64,000 nucleotides of DNA from Pseudosulfitobacter sp. DSM 107133 (GCF_022788695.1 NZ_CP085154.1:2604001-2668000); one strand, 5' to 3'; counted from the stretch's first letter, positions 1 to 9,030 are shown. Notes: generated from the sequence alone by a model not told the origin. A program made the numbers and translations.

Positions 1-842
1 ACTTTGGCCGTGCCGCCGAACGTTTGAATATCGCGCAGCCGACCCTTTCGGGGGGAATAAAGCAGCTTGAAGACCAGCTTGGCGTGCAACTGGTGTACCG
101 TGGATCGCGCTTTGGCGGGTTGACACCCGAAGGCCAGACAGCGCTGGTCTGGGCCAGGCGGATCACCCGAGACGCCCGCCAGTTGCGCGAAGAAATGCAA
201 ACCGGTCGCAAGGGGTTCTCGGGCGAGATTCGTCTGGCGGTGATCCCCACCGCGCAAACCTGGGCCGGGCGGCTTTGCACCGCCTTTGCCGCACTCCACC
301 CCAATGTCCGCTTTACAATCCTGTCGCGCAACTCGCGCGAAATCCTGCAAATGCTCGAAGAATTCGAGGCCGACGCCGGCATTTCCTATCTTGAAAACGA
401 ACCGCTGGGCCGCGTTGATACCGTCGAACTCTACGATGAAAGCTATATCCTGGTGTGCGCCGGTTCCGCGCCATTCGCCCAAAAGACCAGCATCGCGTGG
501 TCCGAGCTGAAAGGTCAACCGCTGGCGCTGTTGACGCCCGACATGCAGAACCGCCGGATCATAGATCACCTCTTTGCCGGGGCCGGCGTTGTCCCCACGA
601 CCTGCATCGAGGCGAATTCGATCATCGCCCTGGTGTCCAGCGTGGCCTCGGGTCATTGCATGACAGTACTGCCAAAAGACATCGCCCAGTTTCTGGCGGG
701 CGGCAAGGATCTGGCCCTGATCCCGCTGGAAGGCAAGCCCGAGAAACAAAAGGTCGGCCTGATCCTGCCCCACCGCGACCCGCGTACGCCGATCCTGTCT
801 GCCTTTCTGGCGCAGGCGCACAAACTGCCGCGCACCGGTTGA
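1..842 (+). CDS. LysR-family regulator of the formate dehydrogenase operon (5' partial)
   Basis: The reading frame is open from base 3 and gives at least 279 residues; the N-terminus lies outside the window. The first visible residues (FGRAAERLNIAQPTLSGGIK) are the second half of a LysR winged helix-turn-helix, followed by a linker and a type-2 periplasmic-binding-like effector domain (from about residue 70 of the visible part). A TTG at 24 could be read as a start but would remove half of the HTH, so the gene is truncated by the window, not short. It lies 90 bp upstream of fdsG in the same direction. LysR regulators at this position are known for fds operons (FdsR), so control of the operon, perhaps in response to formate, is a family-based inference; no operator was identified. 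Confidence 0.9.
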   Translation, partial: FGRAAERLNIAQPTLSGGIKQLEDQLGVQLVYRGSRFGGLTPEGQTALVWARRITRDARQLREEMQTGRKGFSGEIRLAVIPTAQTWAGRLCTAFAALHPNVRFTILSRNSREILQMLEEFEADAGISYLENEPLGRVDTVELYDESYILVCAGSAPFAQKTSIAWSELKGQPLALLTPDMQNRRIIDHLFAGAGVVPTTCIEANSIIALVSSVASGHCMTVLPKDIAQFLAGGKDLALIPLEGKPEKQKVGLILPHRDPRTPILSAFLAQAHKLPRTG

Positions 843-931
843 TCGGAAACCCCGATCACCCTACGGAACACCGTTATTGATCTGCTCCTGCATTGGTGTG
901 CCATTGCATGCAAAACGGGAGTACGACAGCC

Positions 932-1402
932 ATGGCCCAATCCGCCGCCGCCATCGAAGACATCGCAAGGATCGTCAACGCGCATACCCACCTTGAAGGG
1001 CCCTTGCTGCCGCTGCTGCACGCCCTTCAGGACAGCTTTGGCTGCATCCCCGCCGAAGCCCGTGCACCAATCTGCGATGCGTTGAACATTTCACGCGCCG
1101 AACTGCACGGCGTCATCAGCTTTTACCATGATTTCCGTGACAAGCCCGCCGGTCGGCATGTGCTGAAGATCTGCCGCGCCGAGGCCTGCCAGTCGGTCGG
1201 CGGCGCGATGCTGGCCGATGCGACATTGGCCAAGCTTGGGCTGGACTGGCACGGCACGACTGCCAATGGTGCGGTGACCATCGAACCGGTCTATTGCCTT
1301 GGCCTGTGCGCCTGCGCGCCCGCCGCGATGGTCGACGACCGCGTGATCGGGCGGCTGACAACGGCCAAACTGGACAAGGTTCTGGCGGAGGCAGGCGCAT
1401 GA
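932..1402 (+). CDS. fdsG: NAD-dependent formate dehydrogenase, gamma subunit FdsG
   Basis: Protein of 156 residues of the NuoE / 24-kDa thioredoxin-like [2Fe-2S] family. It accepts the short electron path next to the diaphorase subunit in the cytoplasmic FdsABG complex (formate + NAD+ to CO2 + NADH). Four cysteines of the cluster motif are visible: C-x4-C (CRAEAC) near residue 90 and C-x3-C (CLGLC) near residue 130. I chose the ATG at 932 because a longer in-frame start at 893 only adds residues unlike the family; GGGAG lies 11 bp upstream of 932. The stop overlaps the fdsB start as ATGA at 1399, implying translational coupling. Confidence 0.92.
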   Translation: MAQSAAAIEDIARIVNAHTHLEGPLLPLLHALQDSFGCIPAEARAPICDALNISRAELHGVISFYHDFRDKPAGRHVLKICRAEACQSVGGAMLADATLAKLGLDWHGTTANGAVTIEPVYCLGLCACAPAAMVDDRVIGRLTTAKLDKVLAEAGA

Positions 1403-2907
1403 AAATCTATGTTCCTATGGACAGCGCCGCCAAGGCACTGGGGGCCGAAGATGTCGTCGCCGCCCTGCGCGCCGCCGCCCCCGATGCGCAGATCGTGCGC
1501 ACGGGTACGCGCGGCATGATCTGGCTGGAACCGCTGGTCGAGGTCGAGATTGACGGCGTGCGCCATGGCTATGGCCCCGCAGAGCCCGAAGATGTGGCCG
1601 CGATCCTGGATGGCAGCAGCGCCAAGGCGCTTGGACCCGTTGACGATCTTGACTGGATGAAACGCCAGACCCGCCTGACCTTTGCCCGCGTCGGTGTGAT
1701 CGACCCGCTGTCGCTGGCCGACTATCAGGCCCACGGCGGTTTGGCGGGCCTGCGGCGGGCGCTGGATATGAGCGGCCAGCAGATCGTGGATGAAATCAAG
1801 ACTTCGGGCCTGCGTGGCCGGGGCGGCGCAGGCTTTCCCACCGGGATCAAGTGGCAGACCGTACACGATGCCGATGCTGCGCAGAAATACATCGTGTGCA
1901 ACGCTGATGAGGGCGACAGCGGCACATTCGCAGACCGGATGATCATGGAGGGCGACCCCTTTACCCTGATCGAAGGCATGGCCATCGCGGGGCTGGGTGT
2001 CGGTGCGACGCGGGGCTATGTCTATCTGCGCTCGGAATATCCCGACGCGATCAAGGTCATGCGCCGCGCCGTCGACATCGCCCGTGAACAGAACGTGCTG
2101 GGCAGCGACGTGCTTGGATCAGGGCAAGGCTTTGACATGGAAATTCGTGTCGGTGCCGGAGCTTATGTCTGTGGCGAGGAAACCTCGCTGCTGAACTCGC
2201 TGGAAGGCAGGCGCGGCGTGGTGCGGGCCAAACCGCCCCTGCCCGCGCTCGAAGGATTCCTTGGCCGTCCGACCGTGGTGAACAACGTCATCAGCCTGGC
2301 CACCGTGCCGGTGATCTTTGAGCGCGGCGCGCAGTCTTATGCCGATTTCGGCATGGGCCGGTCACGCGGCACGGTAACCTTGCAAATTGCCGGCAATGTG
2401 GCGCGTGGCGGCCTGTTTGAAACGGCATTCGGGATCAGCCTGGGCGACGTGGTGAACGATCTGGGGGGCGGCACCGCATCGGGCCGTCCGGTCAAGGCCG
2501 TGCAGATCGGCGGGCCTTTGGGGGCCTATTTGCCGGTGTCGAAATTCGCAGCCCCCATGGGCTACGAAGAACTGGATGCCAACGGCGGTCTGCTTGGCCA
2601 CGCCGGCCTGACCGTTTTTGACGACACCGCCGATATGCTGGGCATGGCCCGCTTTGCGATGGAATTCTGCGCTGTCGAAAGCTGTGGCAAATGCACCCCC
2701 TGCCGTATCGGCGCGGTGCGCGGTGTCGAAACCATCGACCGGATTGCACAGGGGGACGCCGACGCGCTGCCGCTGCTGAGCGATCTTTGCGAAACCATGC
2801 AGGACGGATCGCTGTGCGCTCTGGGCGGCCTCACGCCCCTGCCGGTGATGTCCGCCGTTACCCATTTTCCCGCCGAATTCTCCCGCTCCAAAGAGGCCGC
2901 AGAATGA
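1399..2907 (+). CDS. fdsB: NAD-dependent formate dehydrogenase, beta (diaphorase) subunit FdsB
   Basis: Protein of 502 residues. An N-terminal thioredoxin-like part (1-110) is followed by a NuoF-type FMN/NAD-binding domain: the NADH site motif GLRGRGGAGFPTG is near residue 135, then GAGAYVCGEETSLLNSLEG. The C-terminus has the [4Fe-4S] motif CAVESCGKCTPC plus a fourth cysteine in SLCALGG. It transfers electrons from the FdsA iron-sulfur chain to FMN and NAD+. The length fits FdsB. Start and stop both overlap neighbours as ATGA (1399 and 2904), so G, B and A form a tightly coupled operon. Confidence 0.95.
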   Translation: MKIYVPMDSAAKALGAEDVVAALRAAAPDAQIVRTGTRGMIWLEPLVEVEIDGVRHGYGPAEPEDVAAILDGSSAKALGPVDDLDWMKRQTRLTFARVGVIDPLSLADYQAHGGLAGLRRALDMSGQQIVDEIKTSGLRGRGGAGFPTGIKWQTVHDADAAQKYIVCNADEGDSGTFADRMIMEGDPFTLIEGMAIAGLGVGATRGYVYLRSEYPDAIKVMRRAVDIAREQNVLGSDVLGSGQGFDMEIRVGAGAYVCGEETSLLNSLEGRRGVVRAKPPLPALEGFLGRPTVVNNVISLATVPVIFERGAQSYADFGMGRSRGTVTLQIAGNVARGGLFETAFGISLGDVVNDLGGGTASGRPVKAVQIGGPLGAYLPVSKFAAPMGYEELDANGGLLGHAGLTVFDDTADMLGMARFAMEFCAVESCGKCTPCRIGAVRGVETIDRIAQGDADALPLLSDLCETMQDGSLCALGGLTPLPVMSAVTHFPAEFSRSKEAAE

Positions 2908-5798
2908 AAGATTTCATCATCCCCGCCGACAAGGACATGGGCACACCGGCCCGCAAAGGCGCGCCCGTCACGCTGACAATCGACGGCTTCGACGTCACGG
3001 TGCCCGAAGGCACCAGCGTGATGCGTGCGGCGGCCGAGATCGGCATTTCGGTGCCCAAACTGTGCGCCTCTGACAACCTTGAGGCCTTTGGCTCCTGCCG
3101 CCTGTGCGCCGTCGAGATCGAAGGTCGGCGCGGCACGCCAGCGTCCTGTACCACCCCCGTCAGCGCGGGCATGGTTGTAGACACACAATCGGCAAAGGTG
3201 CGCAAGATCCGCAAAGGCGTGATGGAGCTGTATATCTCGGATCACCCGCTGGATTGCCTGACCTGTTCGGCCAACGGAGACTGCGAACTGCAGGATATGG
3301 CGGGTGCCGTGGGACTGCGCGACGTGCGTTACAAAGCGCCCGAAGGCACCGCACTGGCCAACCATTTCGAGGTGCGCAACACAAGTGGCGAAGCCAACCC
3401 CGAATGGCTGCCCAAGGACGACAGCAACCCCTATTTCACCTATGACCCCGCGAAATGCATCGTGTGCAACCGCTGCGTGCGCGCCTGCGAAGAGGTGCAG
3501 GGCACATTCGCGCTGACGATCGAGGGGCGTGGCTTTGACAGCCGGGTGTCATTCGGGGCCAAATCCGACACCGCGCTGGCCTCGGACTGTGTGTCTTGCG
3601 GGGCCTGCGTTCAGGCTTGCCCCACCGCCACATTGCAAGAGAAAAGCATTATCGAGATGGGCACGCCCGACCGGTCGGTCGTGACAACCTGCGCCTATTG
3701 CGGAGTGGGTTGTTCGTTCAAGGCCGAGATGCAGGGCGACCAGCTGGTGCGGATGGTGCCCTATAAACACGGCAAGGCAAACCGCGGTCACAGCTGCGTC
3801 AAGGGACGCTTTGCCTATGGCTATGCCAACCACCGCGACCGCATCCTGAACCCGATGATCCGCGACAGCATCGACCAGCCGTGGCGCGAAGTGTCATGGG
3901 ACGAAGCGCTTAGCTTCACCGCCAACCGGATGCGCGGTTTGCAGGAAAAATACGGCCAGAAATCCATCGGTGTGATCACCTCCAGCCGCTGCACCAACGA
4001 AGAAACCTATCTGGTGCAAAAACTGACCCGCGCGGTCTTTGGCAACAACAACACCGACACCTGCGCCCGCGTGTGCCATTCGCCCACCGGCTATGGCTTG
4101 AACCAGACATTCGGCGCCTCTGCCGGTACGCAGGATTTCGATTCCGTCGAACACAGCGATGTTGTGATCGTCATCGGAGCGAACCCCACAGACGGCCACC
4201 CGGTCTTTGCCAGCCGCCTGAAAAAGCGCCTGCGGGCCGGGGCCAGGCTGATTGTAATCGACCCGCGCCGCATTGATCTGGTGAAATCGCCCCACGTTGC
4301 CGCCGCCCATCACCTGCCCTTGCGGCCCGGCACCAACGTCGCCGTGGTCACTGCCCTGTCGCATGTGATCGTCACAGAAGGCCTGATGGACGAGACCTTT
4401 ATTCGGGAACGCTGCGACTGGGACGAATTCCAGACCTATGCCGCATTCGTCAGCGATGCCCGCCACAGCCCCGAGGCAAACGAGATGCTGACAGGCGTAC
4501 CCGCCGCCGACTTGCGCGCCGCGGCACGGCTGTTCGCCACGGGCGGCAACGGCGCGATCTATTACGGGCTGGGTGTCACCGAACATTCCCAAGGCTCGAC
4601 CACAGTCATGTCCATCGCAAACCTTGCCATGCTGACCGGCAATATTGGCCGCAAAGGCGTGGGCGTGAACCCGCTGCGTGGCCAGAACAACGTGCAGGGG
4701 TCCTGCGACATGGGCTCGTTTCCGCACGAATTGCCCGGCTACCGCCACGTCAAAACCCCCGAGGCGCGCGATCTGTTCAAACAGGTCTGGGGTGTCGAAA
4801 TTGACCCCGAACCGGGCCTGCGCATCCCCAACATGCTGGACGCCGCCGTGGATGGCACGTTCAAGGGGCTGTATTGTCAGGGCGAAGACATCCTGCAATC
4901 GGACCCCGACACAAAACACGTCGCTGCGGGTCTGGCGGCGATGGAATGTGTCATCGTGCATGATCTGTTCCTGAACGAGACGGCGAACTATGCCCATGTC
5001 TTCCTGCCCGGCTCGACCTTTCTGGAAAAGGACGGCACCTTTACCAACGCCGAACGGCGCATCAACCGCGTGCGCAAGGTGATGGCACCCAAGAATGGCT
5101 ATGCCGACTGGGAGGTGACGCAGCTTTTGGCAAATGCCATGGGCGCGGGCTGGTCCTATACCCACCCCAGCCAGATCATGGATGAAATCGCCGCCACCAC
5201 CCCCAGCTTCGCCGGCGTCGACTATGCACTGCTGGAAGCCAAAGGCTCGGTGCAATGGCCCTGCAACGAGGCACACCCCGAAGGCACGCCTTTGATGCAT
5301 GTCGATACATTCGTGCGCGGCAAGGGGCGGTTCATTGTCACCGAATATGTTGCCACCGATGAAAAGACCGGCCCGCGCTTTCCCTTGCTGCTGACCACCG
5401 GGCGCATCCTGTCGCAATATAACGTCGGCGCGCAGACACGGCGCACCGAAAACACCGTCTGGCACGAAGAGGATCTGTTGGAAATTCACCCCCATGACGC
5501 CGAAAACCGTGGCCTGAAAGACGGCGACTGGGTCCGGCTGGCCAGCCGTGCGGGCGAAACGGCCCTGCGCGCGCGCATCACCGATCGCGTCAGCCCCGGC
5601 GTGGTTTACACCACCTTCCACCACCCCGACACACAGGCCAATGTGATCACCACCGATTATTCCGACTGGGCCACGAACTGCCCTGAATACAAGGTGACAG
5701 CGGTGCAGATCTCGCCCTCGAACGGCCCGACCGACTGGCAAGAGGACTATGCCGCTCAGGCCGCACAGGCCCGGCGCATCCTGCCTGCGGCAGAGTGA
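2904..5798 (+). CDS. fdsA: NAD-dependent formate dehydrogenase, catalytic alpha subunit FdsA
   Basis: Protein of 964 residues and the catalytic subunit, holding bis-MGD molybdenum and several Fe-S clusters. Domains in order: [2Fe-2S] ferredoxin (1-100, cysteines in KLCASDNLEAFGSCRLC), NuoG-like His/Cys cluster (HPLDCLTCSANGDCELQ), two [4Fe-4S] motifs (CIVCNRCVRAC and CVSCGACVQACP), a further CAYCGVGC cluster motif, then the molybdopterin oxidoreductase domain and C-terminal dinucleotide-binding domain. The expected Mo ligand is the Cys in TCARVCHSPTG; it is a normal cysteine codon with no in-frame TGA, so the enzyme is not a selenoprotein. Formate dehydrogenases of this type are oxygen tolerant and cytoplasmic; there is no signal peptide. 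Confidence 0.95.
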   Translation: MKDFIIPADKDMGTPARKGAPVTLTIDGFDVTVPEGTSVMRAAAEIGISVPKLCASDNLEAFGSCRLCAVEIEGRRGTPASCTTPVSAGMVVDTQSAKVRKIRKGVMELYISDHPLDCLTCSANGDCELQDMAGAVGLRDVRYKAPEGTALANHFEVRNTSGEANPEWLPKDDSNPYFTYDPAKCIVCNRCVRACEEVQGTFALTIEGRGFDSRVSFGAKSDTALASDCVSCGACVQACPTATLQEKSIIEMGTPDRSVVTTCAYCGVGCSFKAEMQGDQLVRMVPYKHGKANRGHSCVKGRFAYGYANHRDRILNPMIRDSIDQPWREVSWDEALSFTANRMRGLQEKYGQKSIGVITSSRCTNEETYLVQKLTRAVFGNNNTDTCARVCHSPTGYGLNQTFGASAGTQDFDSVEHSDVVIVIGANPTDGHPVFASRLKKRLRAGARLIVIDPRRIDLVKSPHVAAAHHLPLRPGTNVAVVTALSHVIVTEGLMDETFIRERCDWDEFQTYAAFVSDARHSPEANEMLTGVPAADLRAAARLFATGGNGAIYYGLGVTEHSQGSTTVMSIANLAMLTGNIGRKGVGVNPLRGQNNVQGSCDMGSFPHELPGYRHVKTPEARDLFKQVWGVEIDPEPGLRIPNMLDAAVDGTFKGLYCQGEDILQSDPDTKHVAAGLAAMECVIVHDLFLNETANYAHVFLPGSTFLEKDGTFTNAERRINRVRKVMAPKNGYADWEVTQLLANAMGAGWSYTHPSQIMDEIAATTPSFAGVDYALLEAKGSVQWPCNEAHPEGTPLMHVDTFVRGKGRFIVTEYVATDEKTGPRFPLLLTTGRILSQYNVGAQTRRTENTVWHEEDLLEIHPHDAENRGLKDGDWVRLASRAGETALRARITDRVSPGVVYTTFHHPDTQANVITTDYSDWATNCPEYKVTAVQISPSNGPTDWQEDYAAQAAQARRILPAAE

Positions 5799-5800
5799 CC

Positions 5801-6613
5801 ATGCGCGCACATATCAGCACCGCAGGCCGGGCGCACCGCGCCGAAGGCACGCGCGCCATCCATCGCGCCCTGCCCGAAGAAGTGCCCGTCGCGCTGGTCT
5901 TCAACGGCACCACGCAGGCGGTGATGATGGCCACGCCCGCCGATCTGACGGATTTCGCCCACGGCTTTGCCCTGACCGAGGGCATCGTCACCGATCCGGC
6001 CCAGATCGAAGAGTTCGAGATTGTCGAACACGGGCGCGGTATCGAGGCGCGGTTCTGGCTGCGTGCCGACCGCGCCGAAGCGCTGAGCACGCGGCGGCGC
6101 AACATGGCGGGGCCGGTTGGCTGCGGATTGTGTGGTATCGACAGCCTGGAACAGGCACTGCGCACGGTGCCGCCTGTCACCTCTGATCTACAGCTGCCCC
6201 CCAAGGACGTGGCGCAGGCCACCGAATGCCTGCGCACCCACCAGCAGCTGCACGATCTGACCCACGCCACCCATGCAGCGGGATTCGTCCTGCCCGGCAC
6301 CGGCGTGACCCTCGCCCGCGAGGACGTAGGCCGCCACAATGCGCTGGACAAGTTGATTGGCGCGCTGGTGCGTCAGGGCATCGACCCCGCGTCCGGGGCC
6401 GCTGTCATGACCTCGCGCCTGTCGGTCGAGCTGGTCCAGAAATGCGCCCTTGCCAACATGTCCGTTCTGATCGCCGTCTCTGCCCCCACAGGTGCCGCCG
6501 TGCGACTGGCCGACACTGTCGGCATCACCCTTGCCGCCTTTGCACGGGGCGGCGGGTTCGATCTGTATTCCCATCCCCACCGCATTTCCGACGAGGCCAC
6601 CCATGTCGCCTGA
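5801..6613 (+). CDS. fdhD: Formate dehydrogenase accessory sulfurtransferase FdhD (FdsC)
   Basis: Protein of 270 residues of the FdhD/FdsC family, which passes sulfur from a cysteine desulfurase to the bis-MGD cofactor before it is inserted into FdsA. The conserved C-x2-C is present (GCGLCGID, near residue 107), as are the family block REDVGRHNALDKLIGA and the C-terminal SAPTGAAVRLAD-T-G-TLAAF. A GTG at 5795 inside the fdsA stop is an alternative start; the ATG at 5801, directly after the fdsA stop, is preferred. The gene sits between fdsA and fdsD, the usual fds order. Confidence 0.93.
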   Translation: MRAHISTAGRAHRAEGTRAIHRALPEEVPVALVFNGTTQAVMMATPADLTDFAHGFALTEGIVTDPAQIEEFEIVEHGRGIEARFWLRADRAEALSTRRRNMAGPVGCGLCGIDSLEQALRTVPPVTSDLQLPPKDVAQATECLRTHQQLHDLTHATHAAGFVLPGTGVTLAREDVGRHNALDKLIGALVRQGIDPASGAAVMTSRLSVELVQKCALANMSVLIAVSAPTGAAVRLADTVGITLAAFARGGGFDLYSHPHRISDEATHVA

Positions 6614-6806
6614 CAAAATGATCCGTATGGCGAACCAGATCGCCACCTTTTTCAAGACCCAACCCGACGCAGATGCCCCCGCAAGGGTCGCCGCGCATAT
6701 CTGCGATTTCTGGGAACCGCGCATGCGCACGCAGTTGCAGGACTATGCAGCCACCGGCGGGGCCGGACTGGACGACGTCGTGCTGACGGCAATCCCGCTT
6801 ATCTGA
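6603..6806 (+). CDS. fdsD: Formate dehydrogenase delta subunit FdsD
   Basis: Protein of 67 residues of the FdsD family, a small protein of the fds operons needed for a fully active enzyme but not a redox subunit. The family features MIRMANQIATFF and a C-terminal half starting HICDFWEPRMR are visible. The ATG at 6603 lies inside the 3' end of fdhD (11-bp overlap), and the short length is typical. It is the last intact gene of the operon; what follows is decayed DNA. Confidence 0.9.
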   Translation: MSPDKMIRMANQIATFFKTQPDADAPARVAAHICDFWEPRMRTQLQDYAATGGAGLDDVVLTAIPLI

Positions 6807-6930
6807 ACGCCGCTGTCAGGAAAATCGGCGGGCTGACCTCAGGACTTTTCGCACGCAACAGCGATGGTGAGGCGCGCGGCGTCTCGGCGTTGTTTGTGTT
6901 GGGGCTGCTGCTGCCAGCTCCGCTGTGGTT
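6807..6930 (+). pseudogene. Remnant of a YeeE/YedE (PmpA-type) sulfur transporter
   Basis: Directly after the fdsD stop, one frame reads RKIGGLTSGLF, a diverged stretch, then [14 protein letters not shown]. This resembles an internal part of the larger YeeE/YedE membrane protein that imports thiosulfate or related sulfur species. There is no start codon, the frame ends at a TGA (6943-6945), and the conserved GCTSGHG segment is missing. The next fragment begins in another frame. I read it as a deletion relic; the identification rests on a short match. Confidence 0.5.
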
Positions 6931-7245
6931 GCTGGCCTCGGACTGATTGTCTCGGGCATGTCAAACCCGGCCAAAGTGCTGAACTTCCTTGATGTTTTTG
7001 GCACTTGGGGCCCAAGCCTTGCCTTTGTTATGGGCGGGGCCGTCGCGGTGACTGCGCCGGGCTTTGCCTGGCTGTTCTGAAACCGGCATACCCCCTATTT
7101 CGAGACCACTTTCCACCTGCCCTCAAGCCGTGATCCGGACCCGAAGCTGCTGGCCGGTGCGACGATCTTTGGCGTCGGTTGGGGGCTGGGCGGCTTTTGC
7201 CCCGGCCCGGCGCCAACAGCCCTGATGTCTGCGGCATCTATGAAC
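6919..7245 (+). pseudogene. Remnant of a small YeeE/YedE (DUF6691, PmpB-type) transporter
   Basis: A second frame reads [20 protein letters not shown], then a stretch ending in [10 protein letters not shown], an in-frame TGA at 7078-7080, then [20 protein letters not shown] and [16 protein letters not shown]. These are hallmark blocks of the DUF6691 half of YeeE/YedE transporters. The stop codon, the missing start and the abrupt change into a metallo-beta-lactamase sequence near 7210-7245 show it is not functional. In relatives this gene pairs with a Blh/ETHE1-like dioxygenase and the repressor BigR/SqrR; the repressor is absent here. Confidence 0.7.
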
Positions 7246-7790
7246 CTGACACAGGGTCAATCCAGTACATTTGCGCGGACCCAGCAACCAAAAAGGCCGC
7301 GCTGATTGATGTGGTCTGGAACTTCGATCCCAAGACCTATCGCTTTTCGACCGAAAGCATGGATCAGCTTCTGGACATCGCGAAGGATCAGGGCTTGAGC
7401 GTTGAATGGGTGCTCGACACGCACCCCCATGCAGATCATGTCATGGCCTCGGCACATCTAAAGGTACCGCAAGGGCGCACCGAACGCCATCGGGGCGCTG
7501 GTGCCGCAGATCACCAATATCTGGGCCGACCTCTACAATCTGCCTGACGCATTTGACCCGAACCGCGATCTTGACCACCTGTTCGAAGAGGGCGAAACCT
7601 TCAAGATCGTCAGCCTGGATGCAAAAGTCATGCTGTCGCCGGGGCACACGCTGGGGTCGGTCACCTATGTCTGCGGTGATGCGGCTTTCGTGCATGACAC
7701 GTTGATGCAGCCGGACGCCGGCACCTCGCGTTCGGACTTTCCGGTGGGCGATACCAACGCGCTTTGGGACTCGATCCAGGACATCCGCCT
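7210..7790 (+). pseudogene. Frameshifted remnant of a Blh/ETHE1-type persulfide dioxygenase (MBL fold)
   Basis: Frame one (7210-7470) gives [20 protein letters not shown], a diverged stretch, then WVLDTHPHADHVMASAHLK with the metal-binding HxHxDH. After an indel near 7470 another frame continues with GAPNAIGALVPQITNIWADL and MLSPGHTLGSVTYVCGDAAF, ending near WDSIQDI at about 7788. The C-terminal metal-ligand part (GHDY region) is missing. In relatives the intact enzyme oxidises glutathione persulfide during sulfide detoxification. Frameshift plus C-terminal loss make this a pseudogene. Confidence 0.75.
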
Positions 7791-7917
7791 GCATCTGAGC
7801 GAGGTGAAAGGGCCCGTGATGGACCGCCTGCAACGCAGCCACTTTCTGGACGAGCTGACCGGAGAGGTTTTCCTGAGCCGGCACGCTGCGATCTGTCGGC
7901 TCGCTCCGTCCGAATAG
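7785..7917 (+). pseudogene. C-terminal (STAS domain) scrap of a SulP-family anion transporter
   Basis: In the frame of the second dioxygenase fragment the sequence changes at about 7788 to LHLSEVKGPVMDRLQRSHFL and then LTGEVFLS, which resembles the end of the STAS domain of bacterial SulP sulfate/bicarbonate transporters, and stops at 7915-7917. About 40 residues remain; the membrane domain is absent. An in-frame fusion of unrelated domains is best explained by a deletion between two former neighbours. Confidence 0.6.
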
Positions 7918-8053
7918 ACCAAAGACGTGAACAGATACCGCGCAACGGTGCCGGGTCTCCGAAACGGACATCGGCTAGGGTGGGCCGCAGCCTTTTGATG
8001 GCAACGTCAACATTGCAACACATCCCCCGGGCTCGCCCCCCCGGTATCAGAAA

Positions 8054-8067
8054 TTGATCCAAATCAA
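8054..8067. promoter_or_regulatory. FNR/FnrL box
   Basis: TTGATCCAAATCAA is a perfect FNR-type palindrome (TTGAT-N4-ATCAA). It lies 54 bp upstream of the universal stress gene start at 8122, a usual distance for an activating site, so this gene is probably induced when oxygen is low. Confidence 0.85.
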
Positions 8068-8121
8068 TGCGCCGTTTCTTTGGCAGGCCATACTGATCGC
8101 AGCGCGCAAAGGAGCACCGCA

Positions 8122-8976
8122 ATGAAAAATGCAACAGTCTCAGTTATTCTCGGAATAGACGCCCGGCCCGCAGATCTGCAATCCTTGAGCCAGACGGCCC
8201 TTGAAAACAACATGCATCTGATCGTCTTTTTGTTGTGCGCCCTCCCCCCCGTCCCGGTATTTTCCATGGGCATGGGCGAGATCAGCACCTATTCATTGCC
8301 CGACGGCTGGCAGGCCGATGTCGATAACGCAAACGCCGCTCTGGAAGCGCAACGTGCCAAAATCTCGCAATATCTGGCCGACCAGGGCGTAAGCGCCGAA
8401 GTGCGCACCGTATTCGGAGATGCCTCGGGCCTGCGGACCGCTGTGGCCCGTGTCGGCCTAACCTGTGACACCATCATTATCGGCAATGATCTGCGCGCGG
8501 ATGATCGGTTGTTCAGCGATATCGTTCACGCCGCTCTTTTCGACTCCTCGGCTGCGGTCATGCTGAACGCATTGAACGCCGTTGAAACACTGCAACCCCG
8601 GTCGGTCTTTGTGGCCTGGAAAGCGGGTATGCCTGCAACACATGCGCTCCGTGTGGCTCTCCCGGTCCTGCGCACAGCGCAAGAGGTCACAATCGCCCTT
8701 TTTGATCCGATATCAACGCCTTCGCAAGACGGCGAAAATCCCGGCTCGGACGTGGCTGCCTGGCTGAACCATCATGGATGCACCGTTTCACTACAGCAGT
8801 ATCCACGCGGTGGGCAGGAAACCGGAACGGCTATTATCAATCAGGCCAAAGAAATCGGAGCAGACCTCATCGTTATGGGGGCCTATGATCATTCGCGTTT
8901 GCGCGAAACGGTCTTTGGAGGCACCACCCGCACTCTGATCGCACAACGCGACCAGCCTGTCCTGCTGTGTCACTAA
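8122..8976 (+). CDS. Universal stress protein with tandem Usp domains
   Basis: Protein of 284 residues with two UspA-like domains. The C-terminal one carries the nucleotide-binding glycine pattern (GAYDHSRLRETVFGGTTRTL, near residue 258), suggesting ATP binding. The ATG at 8122 follows a good ribosome site (AAAGGAG, 8107-8113). Tandem Usp proteins with FNR-controlled promoters are common in facultative denitrifiers and help survival without oxygen; the perfect FNR box upstream supports this. The first domain lacks an obvious glycine motif. The gene is monocistronic, between the decayed sulfur locus and the cytochrome gene. Confidence 0.85.
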   Translation: MKNATVSVILGIDARPADLQSLSQTALENNMHLIVFLLCALPPVPVFSMGMGEISTYSLPDGWQADVDNANAALEAQRAKISQYLADQGVSAEVRTVFGDASGLRTAVARVGLTCDTIIIGNDLRADDRLFSDIVHAALFDSSAAVMLNALNAVETLQPRSVFVAWKAGMPATHALRVALPVLRTAQEVTIALFDPISTPSQDGENPGSDVAAWLNHHGCTVSLQQYPRGGQETGTAIINQAKEIGADLIVMGAYDHSRLRETVFGGTTRTLIAQRDQPVLLCH

Positions 8977-9030
8977 CCAGGCCTGATGTTGCGCAATCTG
9001 GATAGTCCTGCTTCTTTTCAATCAGATGCG

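Noticed and set aside
2904..5798. FdsA as a selenocysteine enzyme
   Set aside because: The Mo-ligand position is a normal Cys codon and there is no in-frame TGA or SECIS-like hairpin.
3894..5810. 638-codon open frame antisense to fdsA
   Set aside because: It is a GC-rich shadow of fdsA; no protein family resemblance, no ribosome site, and the opposite strand is certain.
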